64,000 nucleotides of DNA from Aureitalea sp. L0-47. Its GTDB lineage: Bacteria > Bacteroidota > Bacteroidia > Flavobacteriales > Flavobacteriaceae. The position numbers and the translations under genes were made by a program. Position 1 is the stretch's first letter; the number at the start of each line of letters is the position of its first letter. The stretch spans positions 1 through 64,000 of the forward strand of contig NZ_JAFMTQ010000010.1 of the NCBI RefSeq assembly GCF_026126405.1, given 5' to 3'. The notes below the pieces were generated by a model. That model saw only the letters and a list, made by a program, of their open reading frames with translations. It did not search any database and was not told the DNA's origin. Positions 1 to 8,657 of this stretch are shown piece by piece.

Positions 1-96
1 GATTTAGAGGATTACAGCGATGGTTCGTATGAGATCATGCTGCGATTCGATGTATTTAACAAACCAGAACGAGTACTAACACCACGATTCTTCTAA
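1..96 (+). CDS. PorP/SprF-like outer-membrane protein, C-terminal end only
   Basis: The first 96 bases are an open frame of 31 codons plus a TAA stop that enters from outside the window. It encodes a tail with GSYEIMLRFD and ends in TPRFF, which is how the last beta-strand of PorP/SprF-family outer-membrane proteins usually ends (aromatic C-terminal residue). The OmpA-family gene that starts 10 nt downstream is the usual partner of PorP/SprF genes in Flavobacteriia, which supports the call. The family is associated with type IX secretion and anchoring of gliding adhesins. Only the tail is visible, so the assignment depends on this short motif and on the context. Confidence 0.65.
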   Translation, partial: DLEDYSDGSYEIMLRFDVFNKPERVLTPRFF

Positions 97-106
97 AAAT
101 AACAAC

Positions 107-2020
107 ATGATGAAGACTTTAACTAAAAACCTGTTTCTTTTAATTCTCACACTATTTATTTCAGGTGTGTCCTTTTCTCAAAGAGACAAGGTAGAAAAAG
201 CCAATAAGGAGTTCGATAAATATTCATACATCGACGCCCGGGAAATATACCTTAAGGTTGTGGAAGACGGCTATACGTCTGCACAGATCTTTAAGAATCT
301 TGGAGATACTTATTATTGGAACAGTGATTACGAAAACGCCGCGAAATGGTATCAGCGCCTTGTGAATGAATTTCCTAATGACGCAGATGCGGATTATTAT
401 TATCGAGCCGCCCAATCTTTGAAAAGTCTAGGACAAACTGAAGTTGCGGATGAACTTATGGAAGCTTACATTAGGAAAGGTGGTGACCCAAAAATTATCC
501 AGGCCGCCAACACCAGCTTCCTGGAGTACGAAGTAGAACTTCAGAAGGTTTCTGTAAACACTGAGAATTCGGATTTTGGTTCAGCCTTTTACGGAAATAA
601 ATTGGTATACGCTTCTGCAACAAGAGTCACCGAAGGTGATAAGATACACGAATGGAACCAGCAACCTTTCCTGGATCTTTTTGAAGCGGATATGGATGAG
701 TACGGGTTGCTATCCAACCCTACCAAATTAAATGGGGAAGTGAATACCCCATTCCATGAATCATCGGCTGTCTTTAACAAGGCTGGTAATACGATGTACT
801 TCACAAGAAATAACTTCATCGATGGTAAAAAAGGAAGGGACAAACAAAAGACAATTCGTCTTAAGTTGTATAAAGCCACTAAAACCGGAGAAACCTTTTG
901 GACCAATATTCAAGAACTACCTTTTAATAGTGATGATTATTCAGTAGCCCACCCGGCATTGAGCCTGGATGAGAAAAGACTATATTTTTCTTCGGATATG
1001 CCAGGAACTATCGGTATGTCCGATATCTGGTATGTTGATCTTCTTGAAGACGGCACCTATGGTGAGCCCGTAAACGTTACGGAACTAAACACGGAAGCCA
1101 GGGAATCCTTCCCTTTTATAAGTGAGAATAAGAACCTGTACTTCGCCAGTGATGGTCGTGGTGGCCTCGGTGGTTTCGACGTATTTATGGTACCACTGGG
1201 AGAGGATTGGAAGCCCGACGGAGAGATAAAAAACCTAGGAGAACCAACGAATAGTAATAAGGATGACTTCGGATTTATCCTGAATGAGGAAAAGCGTATT
1301 GGGTATGTTTCCTCCAACCGAGATGGAGAAAAAGGAAGTGTTGCCGATGAGATCTACAGAGTCCAGGAGCGTTGTGAAGTCACCATCGCCGGTACTATCA
1401 CGAACGATGTAACCGGAGAAGCCGTAGCAAATGCCACTGTAACTTTACTCGATGAGAACAGTATAGTAGTGAAAACTATGACGGCCGGTGCCGATGGAAG
1501 ATATTCGTTCGATAACCTTGCGGAATGTAGCTCAGTGTATATCGTTCGCGCTATCGGAGATGGCTGTGAGTATAACGAGAAACTCGTAACTACACCGAAT
1601 GCTTCGGAAACTGTGATTGCCGACCTTATCCTGGAATGCGATCCTTGTGCACCTAACGATCTGGGTTGTAGATTGAAACTTGAACCGATTTACTTCGACT
1701 TCGACCGATATAACATCCGTCCGGATGCTGAAATTGAATTGGCGAAGATACTTGCTGCTATGCGTCAGTATCCCGAATTGATCATCCATATTGAATCTCA
1801 TACGGATTCTCGTGGAAATGATTCCTATAATGAGGCACTTTCAGAAAAACGCGCTCAGTCAACGCTTGAATGGCTTGTGAGTAAGGGAATTGATCGTGAG
1901 AGATTATCCGCCAAAGGATATGGAGAATATCAACTTACGAACCAATGTTCAAATGGAGTTGAATGTACCGAAGAGGAGCATCAGCTGAACCGACGCTCGA
2001 TGTTCATCATTCAGAATTAA
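107..2020 (+). CDS. OmpA-family envelope protein with TPR, PD40-like and carboxypeptidase-regulatory-like domains
   Basis: A 637-residue exported protein. A signal peptide covers residues 1 to about 25, ending in SFSQ. TPR-like helices follow (about 26-130), then a WD40/PD40-like propeller region with repeated YFSSD/YFASDG motifs (about 150-420), a Cna-B/carboxypeptidase regulatory-like fold (about 423-510), and a C-terminal OmpA domain (about 525-637) with the peptidoglycan-binding signature around HTDSRGND and NRR. This architecture is the PorE-like or gliding-associated OmpA type that pairs with PorP/SprF proteins, and the gene lies 10 nt after such a gene. Its likely role is tying an outer-membrane protein or secreted adhesin to peptidoglycan. 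ATG codons at 107 and 110 are both possible. A strong terminator follows. Confidence 0.88.
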   Translation: MMKTLTKNLFLLILTLFISGVSFSQRDKVEKANKEFDKYSYIDAREIYLKVVEDGYTSAQIFKNLGDTYYWNSDYENAAKWYQRLVNEFPNDADADYYYRAAQSLKSLGQTEVADELMEAYIRKGGDPKIIQAANTSFLEYEVELQKVSVNTENSDFGSAFYGNKLVYASATRVTEGDKIHEWNQQPFLDLFEADMDEYGLLSNPTKLNGEVNTPFHESSAVFNKAGNTMYFTRNNFIDGKKGRDKQKTIRLKLYKATKTGETFWTNIQELPFNSDDYSVAHPALSLDEKRLYFSSDMPGTIGMSDIWYVDLLEDGTYGEPVNVTELNTEARESFPFISENKNLYFASDGRGGLGGFDVFMVPLGEDWKPDGEIKNLGEPTNSNKDDFGFILNEEKRIGYVSSNRDGEKGSVADEIYRVQERCEVTIAGTITNDVTGEAVANATVTLLDENSIVVKTMTAGADGRYSFDNLAECSSVYIVRAIGDGCEYNEKLVTTPNASETVIADLILECDPCAPNDLGCRLKLEPIYFDFDRYNIRPDAEIELAKILAAMRQYPELIIHIESHTDSRGNDSYNEALSEKRAQSTLEWLVSKGIDRERLSAKGYGEYQLTNQCSNGVECTEEEHQLNRRSMFIIQN

Positions 2021-2042
2021 GAAATATTTAACCTCACCAAAG

Positions 2043-2072
2043 GCGCCCAACACCTGTATTGGGCGCTTTTTT
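2043..2072 (+). terminator. Intrinsic terminator after the OmpA gene
   Basis: Perfect 8-bp stem GCGCCCAA / TTGGGCGC (2043-2050 and 2059-2066) with an 8-nt loop, followed directly by six T. It lies 23 nt after the OmpA stop and separates that operon from idi. Confidence 0.85.
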
Positions 2073-2086
2073 GTTGCTAATTGTTG

Positions 2087-2094
2087 TACTTTTG
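2087..2094 (+). promoter_or_regulatory. Bacteroidota -7 element for idi
   Basis: TACTTTTG matches the TAnnTTTG consensus and lies 20 nt before the ATG at 2114. No clear -33 TTG at the ideal spacing is visible. The position favours ATG 2114 over the in-frame GTG at 2105 as the start. Confidence 0.5.
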
Positions 2095-2113
2095 AAGCAA
2101 AATTGTGCAGGCT

Positions 2114-2632
2114 ATGCAAGAAGAAATGGTGATCCTGGTGAATGAGAAGGATGAGCAGATAGGTCTGATGCCTAAGATGGAAGCTCATGAGAAGGCCGTA
2201 TTGCACCGGGCTTTTTCTGTTTTCGTTTTTAATGATAACGATGAATTGATGTTACAGCAGAGAGCACTGGGAAAGTATCATTCTCCCGGTTTGTGGACCA
2301 ATACCTGTTGCAGTCATCAACGTGATGGCGAGAGTTCGATAGAAGCCGGAACCAGAAGGTTGCAGGAAGAAATGGGATTCAATACCGAATTAAAGGAGAC
2401 TACCTCCTTCATTTACAAAGCCGCATTCGACAACGGGCTTACAGAACATGAATTCGATCACGTCCTGGTTGGAAAGTTCAACAACGAACCAAAAATCAAC
2501 AAAGAAGAAGTGCATTCCTGGAAATGGATGCCAATACAGGAAGTGCGTGAGGACATCAAAATAAATCCGGGGGACTACACAGCCTGGTTTAAAATAATAT
2601 TCGAGAAGTTTTACCAACACATATCATCATGA
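2114..2632 (+). CDS. idi: Isopentenyl-diphosphate delta-isomerase, type I
   Basis: Interconverts IPP and DMAPP in isoprenoid synthesis (quinones, carotenoids). From the ATG at 2114 the protein has 172 residues. It shows the type I IDI Nudix pattern: TNTCCSH with the catalytic Cys (residues 65-66) and a metal-ligand His68, a Nudix-like helix about residues 72-89 with RRLQEEMG, and the EHEFDH segment (111-116) that carries the catalytic Glu. An in-frame GTG at 2105 would add three residues, but ATG 2114 sits better behind the promoter. The stop overlaps the next ATG (ATGA), suggesting translational coupling with the QueD/PTPS-like gene. Confidence 0.93.
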   Translation: MQEEMVILVNEKDEQIGLMPKMEAHEKAVLHRAFSVFVFNDNDELMLQQRALGKYHSPGLWTNTCCSHQRDGESSIEAGTRRLQEEMGFNTELKETTSFIYKAAFDNGLTEHEFDHVLVGKFNNEPKINKEEVHSWKWMPIQEVREDIKINPGDYTAWFKIIFEKFYQHISS

Positions 2633-3036
2633 GCCTAACGGTTTTCAGAAAAGCACATTTTAACGCCGCTCATCGTTTATATCGAAAGGATTGGAGCGAT
2701 GAAAAGAATTGGGAGATCTTCGGTAAATGCAATAATCCTAATTTTCACGGGCACAACTATGAAATGGAAGTTGGCGTCACCGGAGAAGTAGATCCAGAAA
2801 CGGGTTATCTTATCGATATGAAAATTCTAAAGGATCTCATCAAAGAAGAGGTTGAAGATGCTTTTGACCATAAAAACCTGAACCTGGAAGTTCCGGAGTT
2901 TGCGGATCTAAACCCAACGGCGGAGAATATCGCAAAGGTTATCTGGGAGAAATTACGTGCAAAATTGGATGAAAAATTCGATCTTTCGGTGAAATTATAC
3001 GAAACACCGCGTAATTTTGTTCTTTATACCGGCTAG
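2629..3036 (+). CDS. 6-carboxytetrahydropterin synthase / 6-pyruvoyl-tetrahydropterin synthase family (QueD-like)
   Basis: 135 residues, a normal length for the family. The zinc triad is visible: His15 in FNAAHR, and His40 and His42 in NFHGHNY. Cys34 in GKCNNP is at the position of the catalytic Cys. The family makes 6-carboxy-tetrahydropterin for queuosine or handles pyruvoyl-pterin, and the sequence alone does not separate the two. The start overlaps the idi stop by 4 nt. manA begins 1 nt after the stop, so idi, this gene and manA look co-transcribed although their pathways are unrelated. Confidence 0.88.
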   Translation: MSLTVFRKAHFNAAHRLYRKDWSDEKNWEIFGKCNNPNFHGHNYEMEVGVTGEVDPETGYLIDMKILKDLIKEEVEDAFDHKNLNLEVPEFADLNPTAENIAKVIWEKLRAKLDEKFDLSVKLYETPRNFVLYTG

Positions 3037-3037
3037 A

Positions 3038-4018
3038 ATGAGCCAATCCAGCAACTTATACCCAATAAAATTTCATCCTATCCTAAAGCCCAAAGTCTGG
3101 GGCGGCAAGCGCTTGTCCTCAGTTCTGAAAAAGCAATCCACTGAAGAATTCATCGGAGAAAGCTGGGAATTATCTGGGGTAGAAGGTGATATATCAGTGG
3201 TTTCCAACGGACTTTTCAAAAATCGGAACCTCAATGAACTTATCGAGACCTTTGGAGGAGATCTTGTAGGTGAACGTGTGGCCAAACGATTTGGGGCAGA
3301 TTTTCCGCTCTTATTCAAATTTATAGATGCACGAGACGACTTGTCGGTTCAATTACATCCAGACGACAAACTGGCTCAGAAAAGACATGCCTCTTTCGGA
3401 AAAACCGAAATGTGGTATATAGTCGATACAAGCCCTGATGCCAGGCTCATCATCGGATTTAACAGGGAGATGGATGAAGAACAATATTTGAAATACCTTT
3501 CAGAAGGAACCTTAATTGATATTCTCAATTCAGAAGAAATACAGCCCGGAGATGCCTATTATATCGCACCGGGAACAATTCATGCGATTGGTGGTGGTAC
3601 TTTGTTGGCCGAAATTCAACAAACCTCGGATATTACATACAGGGTCTACGATTGGGATCGACCAGACATAAATGGAGATCTGCGAGAGCTGCATACCGAA
3701 CTTGCAATGGAAGCTATCGATTATGGTATAATGGATGCAAAACGAACCTATGAAGAAAAGGAGAATGAAGCCGTATTGGTATGCAAGTCGGACTTCTTCG
3801 AAACAAACAAACTGAAATTAACATCACCTATTGTTCGAAAGGCTGCTGCTCTCGATTCATTTAGAGTGTATATGTGTATTGATGGTAAGGCGACGATTGA
3901 GGGCGATTTTACAGATGTTTCCATTGTTAAAGGTGAAACAGTCTTAATACCGGCCTGTATTGATGAGGTGCAACTAAAAACAACATCCGCCACCTTGCTT
4001 GAGGTATATATTCCATAA
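3038..4018 (+). CDS. manA: Mannose-6-phosphate isomerase, class I
   Basis: Converts mannose-6-phosphate and fructose-6-phosphate, feeding GDP-mannose and envelope sugars. From ATG 3038 it has 326 residues, the short Bacillus-type class I form. Visible motifs: PKVWGG near the N-terminus, the zinc site in VQLHPDD and KTEMWY, and APGTIHAIGGG with QQTSDITYRVYDWDR, the active-site strand pair. An in-frame TTG at 3017 would overlap the previous gene by 20 nt and adds no family sequence, so ATG 3038 (MSQSSN) is preferred. It is the last clear gene of the idi group. Confidence 0.92.
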   Translation: MSQSSNLYPIKFHPILKPKVWGGKRLSSVLKKQSTEEFIGESWELSGVEGDISVVSNGLFKNRNLNELIETFGGDLVGERVAKRFGADFPLLFKFIDARDDLSVQLHPDDKLAQKRHASFGKTEMWYIVDTSPDARLIIGFNREMDEEQYLKYLSEGTLIDILNSEEIQPGDAYYIAPGTIHAIGGGTLLAEIQQTSDITYRVYDWDRPDINGDLRELHTELAMEAIDYGIMDAKRTYEEKENEAVLVCKSDFFETNKLKLTSPIVRKAAALDSFRVYMCIDGKATIEGDFTDVSIVKGETVLIPACIDEVQLKTTSATLLEVYIP

Positions 4019-4053
4019 GTATTTGTAACTTGTAATTAATTAAATTCACTGTT

Positions 4054-4323
4054 ATGGCAAGCGTTAGAGACCTAAAGAGAGATATTAACTACGTACTTGG
4101 CGATATCATCGAGGCAGTTTATATCTGGGAACTCACAAATCCCGACAAGGATACCAAGAAATCCGAGAAGATCATTGATGAGGCTATTGAAACCTTCGAC
4201 GATCTAATAGCAAAGGTCAATGAAAAAGACGTAGAGAATGCCAAAGCACATTTCAAAGGCATCAACCAGGAATTGGAAGATAGGGGCAGGAAACTGATCG
4301 ATAAGATCAACGCCCTGAGTTAA
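4054..4323 (+). CDS. Small helical protein of unknown function
   Basis: 89 residues, acidic and lysine-rich, with no signal peptide, no membrane segment and no cysteine. The pattern of charged and hydrophobic residues predicts mostly alpha-helix, perhaps two or three amphipathic helices around DIIEAVYIWEL, EAIETFDDLIAKV and FKGINQELEDRGRKLIDKI. I recognise no family, though similar short proteins occur as conserved hypotheticals in Flavobacteriaceae. It lies 35 nt after manA on the same strand and stops 2 nt before the convergent lipoprotein gene. Coding use looks like its neighbours, so I regard it as a real gene. No function is proposed. Confidence 0.72.
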   Translation: MASVRDLKRDINYVLGDIIEAVYIWELTNPDKDTKKSEKIIDEAIETFDDLIAKVNEKDVENAKAHFKGINQELEDRGRKLIDKINALS

Positions 4324-4325
4324 GA

Positions 4326-5027
4326 TCACTGTGCCTTTCGATCTTCAATAAAGTCTGCCAGTTCTTTTCCGTATTTGGATTCACGAACCTTTGGAGGAAG
4401 CACACTGTATACCGTATCCAGGTATTTAATATTAGCATCAAAAACTTCACTAAGCATGAGATAAGGAGCGACTTCGTGGTCCTTTTGCTGAAGGGCATAA
4501 TTTACCGTAGCTAAGTATTTACTGGCAATTAGTTTATTCTGCTGAATTTGTAAGTCTGAAATAAGTGAATCATTACCCTCTTGGGAAGCTTTGATCGATT
4601 GTTCAATAATGTCGAGGTTCCTATTGGTAAAACGGTTCACGAGATCCTTGTATTCTTCCAGTTTTCCCTGGTTCACCGAACCCGTGATCTTTACATCATT
4701 ACCGAACTTCTTCAAAGAGGTTTCCAACTGTATCTCGGCGGCTTCAGCAAAAAAAGGAATTCGATCATCCAGTAGAGCTCCGTTTTCTAAACGTAAATAA
4801 AGAAAATACACCTCCGGACTAGGAATTTCCCGATTAAATGAAAATTCAGATTTTCCGTCAACTACTACTGAATCAACAGAAACCAGCGCTGTGTCTTCTA
4901 TCTTCTGAAGTAATAATGTGCCTTTTTTAAGTCCTTTCACAGTACCCGTAAGCAGCATTTGGTCCTTAGGTTCTGAACAGCTGGTTAAAACAAATCCGAT
5001 AGCCAGTAATAATATGATATACTTCAT
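4326..5027 (-). CDS. DUF4369-type lipoprotein
   Basis: 233 residues. A lipoprotein signal (MKYIILLLAIGFVLTSC) puts the lipidated Cys at residue 17. Residues about 25-115 follow the DUF4369 pattern seen at the N-terminus of many Bacteroidota thiol-disulfide proteins: GTVKGLKKGTLLLQK, then VSVDSVVVDGKSEFSF and a FYL/YFLYL strand. The thioredoxin domain that usually follows is absent; instead there is a mostly helical C-terminal half (about 120-233) rich in charged residues. It would be anchored in the envelope. Its role is unknown. The start is 50 nt after the DUF819 stop on the same strand, so the two may be co-transcribed. Confidence 0.78.
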   Translation of the reverse strand: MKYIILLLAIGFVLTSCSEPKDQMLLTGTVKGLKKGTLLLQKIEDTALVSVDSVVVDGKSEFSFNREIPSPEVYFLYLRLENGALLDDRIPFFAEAAEIQLETSLKKFGNDVKITGSVNQGKLEEYKDLVNRFTNRNLDIIEQSIKASQEGNDSLISDLQIQQNKLIASKYLATVNYALQQKDHEVAPYLMLSEVFDANIKYLDTVYSVLPPKVRESKYGKELADFIEDRKAQ

Positions 5028-5077
5028 GTGGTATTGCTTGAAAAGTGCCGCAAAGATGCTGTTTTTTTCTGAAATAT

Positions 5078-6439
5078 TTATACCGCCGATGCGAGTTGCA
5101 TCAGGAAGGTACAGGCAACCGCTCCCAGTGTTCCGATCGCGTAGCCAAATACCGCCAATAACACACCAACTGTTGCGAGCGAGGGGTGGAATTCTGCAGC
5201 TACAATAGGGGCTGAGGCCGCTCCTCCAACATTGGCCTGGCTTCCCACGGCAAGGAAGAAATAAGGTGCCTTAATAAGTTTCGCTACTAGAATAAGTAAG
5301 CCCGCATGCATCGCCATCCATATCAATCCGATTGCGATCAAACCAGGATTCTGGAAAATTAAGGTAAGGTCCATTTTCATCCCGATACTGGCTACCAGTA
5401 CGTAAATGAATACACTCCCAAATTTACTAGCACCAGCTCCTTCCAGGTCCCTCGCTCTTGTATACGACAAAATAATTCCAATAATGGTGGTTATGGTGAT
5501 CATCCAGAAGAAAGGCGAACTCATAAAGCTCAACATGTTTCGGCTGAGGCCTTCAGGCATGCTGTTTACCATTGATTCAAAATAACCGCTTATATAACCG
5601 GCGCCAAAATGAGCCAGGCTCACCGTCCCAAAGGCGATTCCCGCGAGTATCATAAGATCTGAAAAGCTAGGATTACGTTCTACTTTCTTAGAGAATGAGG
5701 ATACTTTTTCTTTAAGGCGTTCAATTGCTGAGGTATCCGAATTGAGCCATTTATCAATGCGGACGGCCCTGCCGATACCAATAATAAGTAGCGCCATCCA
5801 GATATTTGCTACAACGATGTCCACAAATACCATCTGTCCGAATAGCTTCGGATTGTAACCGTAGATCTCAAACATGGCAGTTTGGTTTGCACCACCACCG
5901 ATCCAACTTCCCGATAGGGTGGAGAGTCCCGCCCAGATCTCATTGGTTTCTCCCGGTCCGGGTAGTGGCATAGCCGGTGCAGCAACCGTTTCCGGGGAAA
6001 TAGCTCCCACAATGAGGATGGCCAGCGGCCCTCCTATAATGATTCCTGCTGTACCGGTGAGGAACATAATAACAGCTTTGGGTCCCAGGTTGAAAACACC
6101 TTTGAGATCGATACTTAATGTCATTAAAACCAGAGCTGCCGGTAGTAAATACCTACTGGACATATAATATAAACTGGTAGCTCCTTCAGTTACTTCCCCC
6201 GATTCTTCAACAGTGGTCCATTCAGGCGCAATAAGCCCGGAGGTTGTAAGCAGTGCGGGTACAAAATACGCCATGAAGAGTGCAGGCACAACCTTATAGA
6301 ATTTGTGCCAGAAACCACTTTTTCTGGATGATGTGAAGAAAATGAGTCCTAGACAGACCATCAGCATACCAAAAACGATGGTATCACTTGTCAGTAGAGG
6401 AGTAGTGTCTTTAATTACTTCAGCGGCTTGTTCCTGCAT
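5078..6439 (-). CDS. DUF819-family integral membrane protein
   Basis: 453 residues with about 11-12 hydrophobic segments. Visible family features are the glycine-rich GTAGIIIGGP segment, LSGSWIGGGANQTAM, and a late SQANVGGAASAPIVAAEF helix followed by GVLLAVFGYAIGT. These match the DUF819 family (YjcL-like), which resembles secondary transporters, but I know of no established substrate. The likely start is ATG 6439 (MQEQAAEV). A loop of about 40 charged residues around position 230 (KWLNSDTSAIERLKEKV) would face the cytoplasm. The lipoprotein gene follows 50 nt downstream; upstream lies a hydrolase gene on the same strand. Confidence 0.85.
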   Translation of the reverse strand: MQEQAAEVIKDTTPLLTSDTIVFGMLMVCLGLIFFTSSRKSGFWHKFYKVVPALFMAYFVPALLTTSGLIAPEWTTVEESGEVTEGATSLYYMSSRYLLPAALVLMTLSIDLKGVFNLGPKAVIMFLTGTAGIIIGGPLAILIVGAISPETVAAPAMPLPGPGETNEIWAGLSTLSGSWIGGGANQTAMFEIYGYNPKLFGQMVFVDIVVANIWMALLIIGIGRAVRIDKWLNSDTSAIERLKEKVSSFSKKVERNPSFSDLMILAGIAFGTVSLAHFGAGYISGYFESMVNSMPEGLSRNMLSFMSSPFFWMITITTIIGIILSYTRARDLEGAGASKFGSVFIYVLVASIGMKMDLTLIFQNPGLIAIGLIWMAMHAGLLILVAKLIKAPYFFLAVGSQANVGGAASAPIVAAEFHPSLATVGVLLAVFGYAIGTLGAVACTFLMQLASAV

Positions 6440-6481
6440 GGCTATGTTAGTTTGCCTGCAAAATACAATTTATTAGCGAAA

Positions 6482-7411
6482 TTATTCCGAAGTTAAAAAT
6501 GAAGCGATTTCATCTATTAATTTAGGCATGACCGGTCGTTTGTATTCGTTGTACGACTTCTGATTTTCCAGGTCATTCCCCTGAATCTCCTTAAAAATAT
6601 GGTTCATGTTCTCAATGATAACCAGTTTCGAACGCGTGTTGGCAGCAGCAAGCATCTCAGCTTCCGAAACCTGTACCTGGAGATCTTTGTCACCATTCAC
6701 AACCAGGACTGGAATGTCCAGTTTTGCAATTTCCTCCTGTGGTTCGTATTTCATCCAACTAATCAGGAAGGGTTGGAGAGAAGGACGGAAGATGGAAGAG
6801 AGTCCCGGACTGTAATTCTCGGCAACACCCTTCAATCGCATATCATTAAAACTTTCCCTGGCGTTGTCTTTCAGGCCGGGTGCCTGTTTTGCAAGCTGAT
6901 CCACGATCACATCATCGATCGCCTGTCCGGCCCCTGCAAGTGAGATATAGGCATCGGCACCGTTTTGGGCAGCGATCATTGCAACCAGTGAGCCCTGGCT
7001 ATGTCCCAGCACAGTAATTCGATTGAAGCGTTCATCATTCTGAAAATGAGCAAGAACCTCCATGGCATCCTCGATAAAATGATCAAAATTTATCTTTGAT
7101 TCATCGAGCTGTCCCATTTTCATGATCTTGGTCAGGCGCTTGTCATAACGATAGGTGGCAATATTTTTTTCGTATAATCCTTCGGCCAGGAAGCGAAGAG
7201 AATTGTTCTTTTGCATCGCCTGGTTGCCATCCCGATCTGTTGGCCCGGAACCGGGAATCATGATCACAAGTGAAGGATTCTCAGCATCAGGAAGGAGCAG
7301 GGTCCCTTCTACGAAGCTGCCAATTATTATCTCTTCGGAATTAAATGTGCTTTCTTGTGCATATACTGTGTTTACGAATATGGCAAGCAACATTATAATT
7401 AGATTTTTCAT
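6482..7411 (-). CDS. Exported alpha/beta hydrolase
   Basis: From ATG 7411 it has 309 residues with a signal peptide (MKNLIIMLLAIFVNTVYAQ). The nucleophile elbow GHSQGS places Ser138. An oxyanion region PGSGPTDRDG lies near residues 53-62, the acid is probably in VNGDKDLQV and the base His in NMNHIFKEI. This is the arrangement of secreted esterase/peptidase-like alpha/beta hydrolases (the so-called S9-like or DUF1749/BAAT-like groups). The substrate cannot be told. An in-frame ATG at 7447 would put 12 polar residues before the signal peptide and is unlikely. It precedes the DUF819 gene by 42 nt on the same strand. Confidence 0.82.
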   Translation of the reverse strand: MKNLIIMLLAIFVNTVYAQESTFNSEEIIIGSFVEGTLLLPDAENPSLVIMIPGSGPTDRDGNQAMQKNNSLRFLAEGLYEKNIATYRYDKRLTKIMKMGQLDESKINFDHFIEDAMEVLAHFQNDERFNRITVLGHSQGSLVAMIAAQNGADAYISLAGAGQAIDDVIVDQLAKQAPGLKDNARESFNDMRLKGVAENYSPGLSSIFRPSLQPFLISWMKYEPQEEIAKLDIPVLVVNGDKDLQVQVSEAEMLAAANTRSKLVIIENMNHIFKEIQGNDLENQKSYNEYKRPVMPKLIDEIASFLTSE

Positions 7412-7540
7412 AGTCAAGAATTGGGATTTAATAAAGAAACAAACCATTTACTGTAATTATTGTTTATTCTTCATTTTAAATGTTAATCTAAAGTTACTAT
7501 TAATTAACTGAATTGAAACCGATCTGTTCTGAAAGCTTGG

Positions 7541-7548
7541 TATCTTTG
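7541..7548 (+). promoter_or_regulatory. -7 element for the S1/P1 nuclease gene
   Basis: TATCTTTG matches TAnnTTTG and lies 17 nt before the ATG at 7566. A TTG at 7513-7515 is rather far upstream (25 nt spacer) to be a standard -33 element. Confidence 0.5.
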
Positions 7549-7565
7549 TAGTAAATACATTTCCG

Positions 7566-8345
7566 ATGAAATACTTTTTCGTACTGATTTTTCTTATTTC
7601 GATGCCCTTGTCGGCTGCTGAAAAGCTCGATGATTGGGGTAGAACAGGACACAGAGCCACGGGTGAGATCGCTACTACCCACTTGAGCAATAAAGCGAAG
7701 AAAGCGATCGATGCCCTGTTGAATGGAGAATCGCTGGCCTTGGTCTCTACTTATGGTGATGAGATAAAAAGTAACGATCGATATGGAAAATACTGGGCCT
7801 GGCATTTTGTGAATTTTCCCTTCGGAAGCAGATACGAAACACATCCCAAAAGCGAGCGTGGAGATATTATCCGAGGGATCGATACTTGCGTCGCAGTATT
7901 GAAGAATGAAAACAGTAGCAAGGAAGAAAAGGTCTTCCATTTGAAAATGCTGGTTCATTTCATTGGTGACCTGCATCAGCCACTTCATGTTGGACAGGCC
8001 AGTGACAAAGGAGGGAACGATTTCCAGGTTCGATGGTTCGATGAGGGAACCAATCTGCACACCGTTTGGGACACCAAGATGATAGAAAGTTATAATATGT
8101 CCTATTCTGAATTAGCCGCTAACCGAAAGCGTTTATCCAAAAGACAGATCTTGGAGATCCAAAAAGGGACGGTTATAGACTGGATGTACGAAAGCAGGGC
8201 ATTGTGCGAGGATATCTACGCTAATACGAAAGTAGGAGAGAAGCTAAGTTATAATTATATGTACAAGTATGTGGATGTGGCCAAATTTCAAATGCAGAAA
8301 AGTGGTATCCGACTCGCGAAAATGTTGAACGATATCTTTGGCTAA
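7566..8345 (+). CDS. Secreted S1/P1-family zinc nuclease
   Basis: 259 residues with a signal peptide ending near residue 17-18. The mature part begins with the family's zinc-binding Trp-Gly-x-x-Gly-His (WGRTGH, Trp24 and His29), followed by HLSNKAKKAI, GDEIKS, WHFVNFP, HFIGDLHQPLHVG and HTVWDTKMI. These supply the His and Asp ligands of the trinuclear zinc site. Family members cut single-stranded DNA and RNA and may remove 3' phosphates. In a marine heterotroph this would serve phosphate or nucleotide scavenging outside the cytoplasm. It ends in a 4-nt overlap with the convergent TIGR03643 gene. Confidence 0.9.
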   Translation: MKYFFVLIFLISMPLSAAEKLDDWGRTGHRATGEIATTHLSNKAKKAIDALLNGESLALVSTYGDEIKSNDRYGKYWAWHFVNFPFGSRYETHPKSERGDIIRGIDTCVAVLKNENSSKEEKVFHLKMLVHFIGDLHQPLHVGQASDKGGNDFQVRWFDEGTNLHTVWDTKMIESYNMSYSELAANRKRLSKRQILEIQKGTVIDWMYESRALCEDIYANTKVGEKLSYNYMYKYVDVAKFQMQKSGIRLAKMLNDIFG

Positions 8346-8626
8346 CGTTTGGAGATCTTGTTGTGTGTGATCTGCTTTTGCCGGGAGCACTTGAATCGAT
8401 CTACACCATCGCCTCGTAATTTGTTGTGTTTGGTCTTTCTTCCCTGAACACGTTGTCGCCACATCCGGAAGCTGGATGGTTTCATCTCACGGCGCATCAA
8501 ATCGATCACCTCCTGTTCTTTTAGTCCGAATTGAAAAGTGATAGCCTCAAAGGGAGTGCGGTCTTCCCACGCCATTTCGATGATGCGGTCTATTTCTAGG
8601 ACAGATAGTTCGGTTTCATTTTTCAT
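8342..8626 (-). CDS. TIGR03643/DUF2805 family protein
   Basis: 94 residues, basic, no signal peptide. It matches the pattern of the TIGR03643 (DUF2805) family: EIDRIIEMAWEDRTPFEAI, FQFGLKEQEVIDLMRREMKPSSFRMWRQRVQGRKTKH. The first half looks like a helix-turn-helix, followed by an Arg/Lys-rich tail, so nucleic-acid binding is plausible but not known to me. It is the last gene of a minus-strand set (DoxX-like, AlkB-like, this gene) with a 31-nt gap to the AlkB-like gene. Its end overlaps the end of the S1/P1 nuclease gene by 4 nt. Confidence 0.85.
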   Translation of the reverse strand: MKNETELSVLEIDRIIEMAWEDRTPFEAITFQFGLKEQEVIDLMRREMKPSSFRMWRQRVQGRKTKHNKLRGDGVDRFKCSRQKQITHNKISKR

Positions 8627-8657
8627 AGCACTACAAAAATATAAAACCTGAATCTAA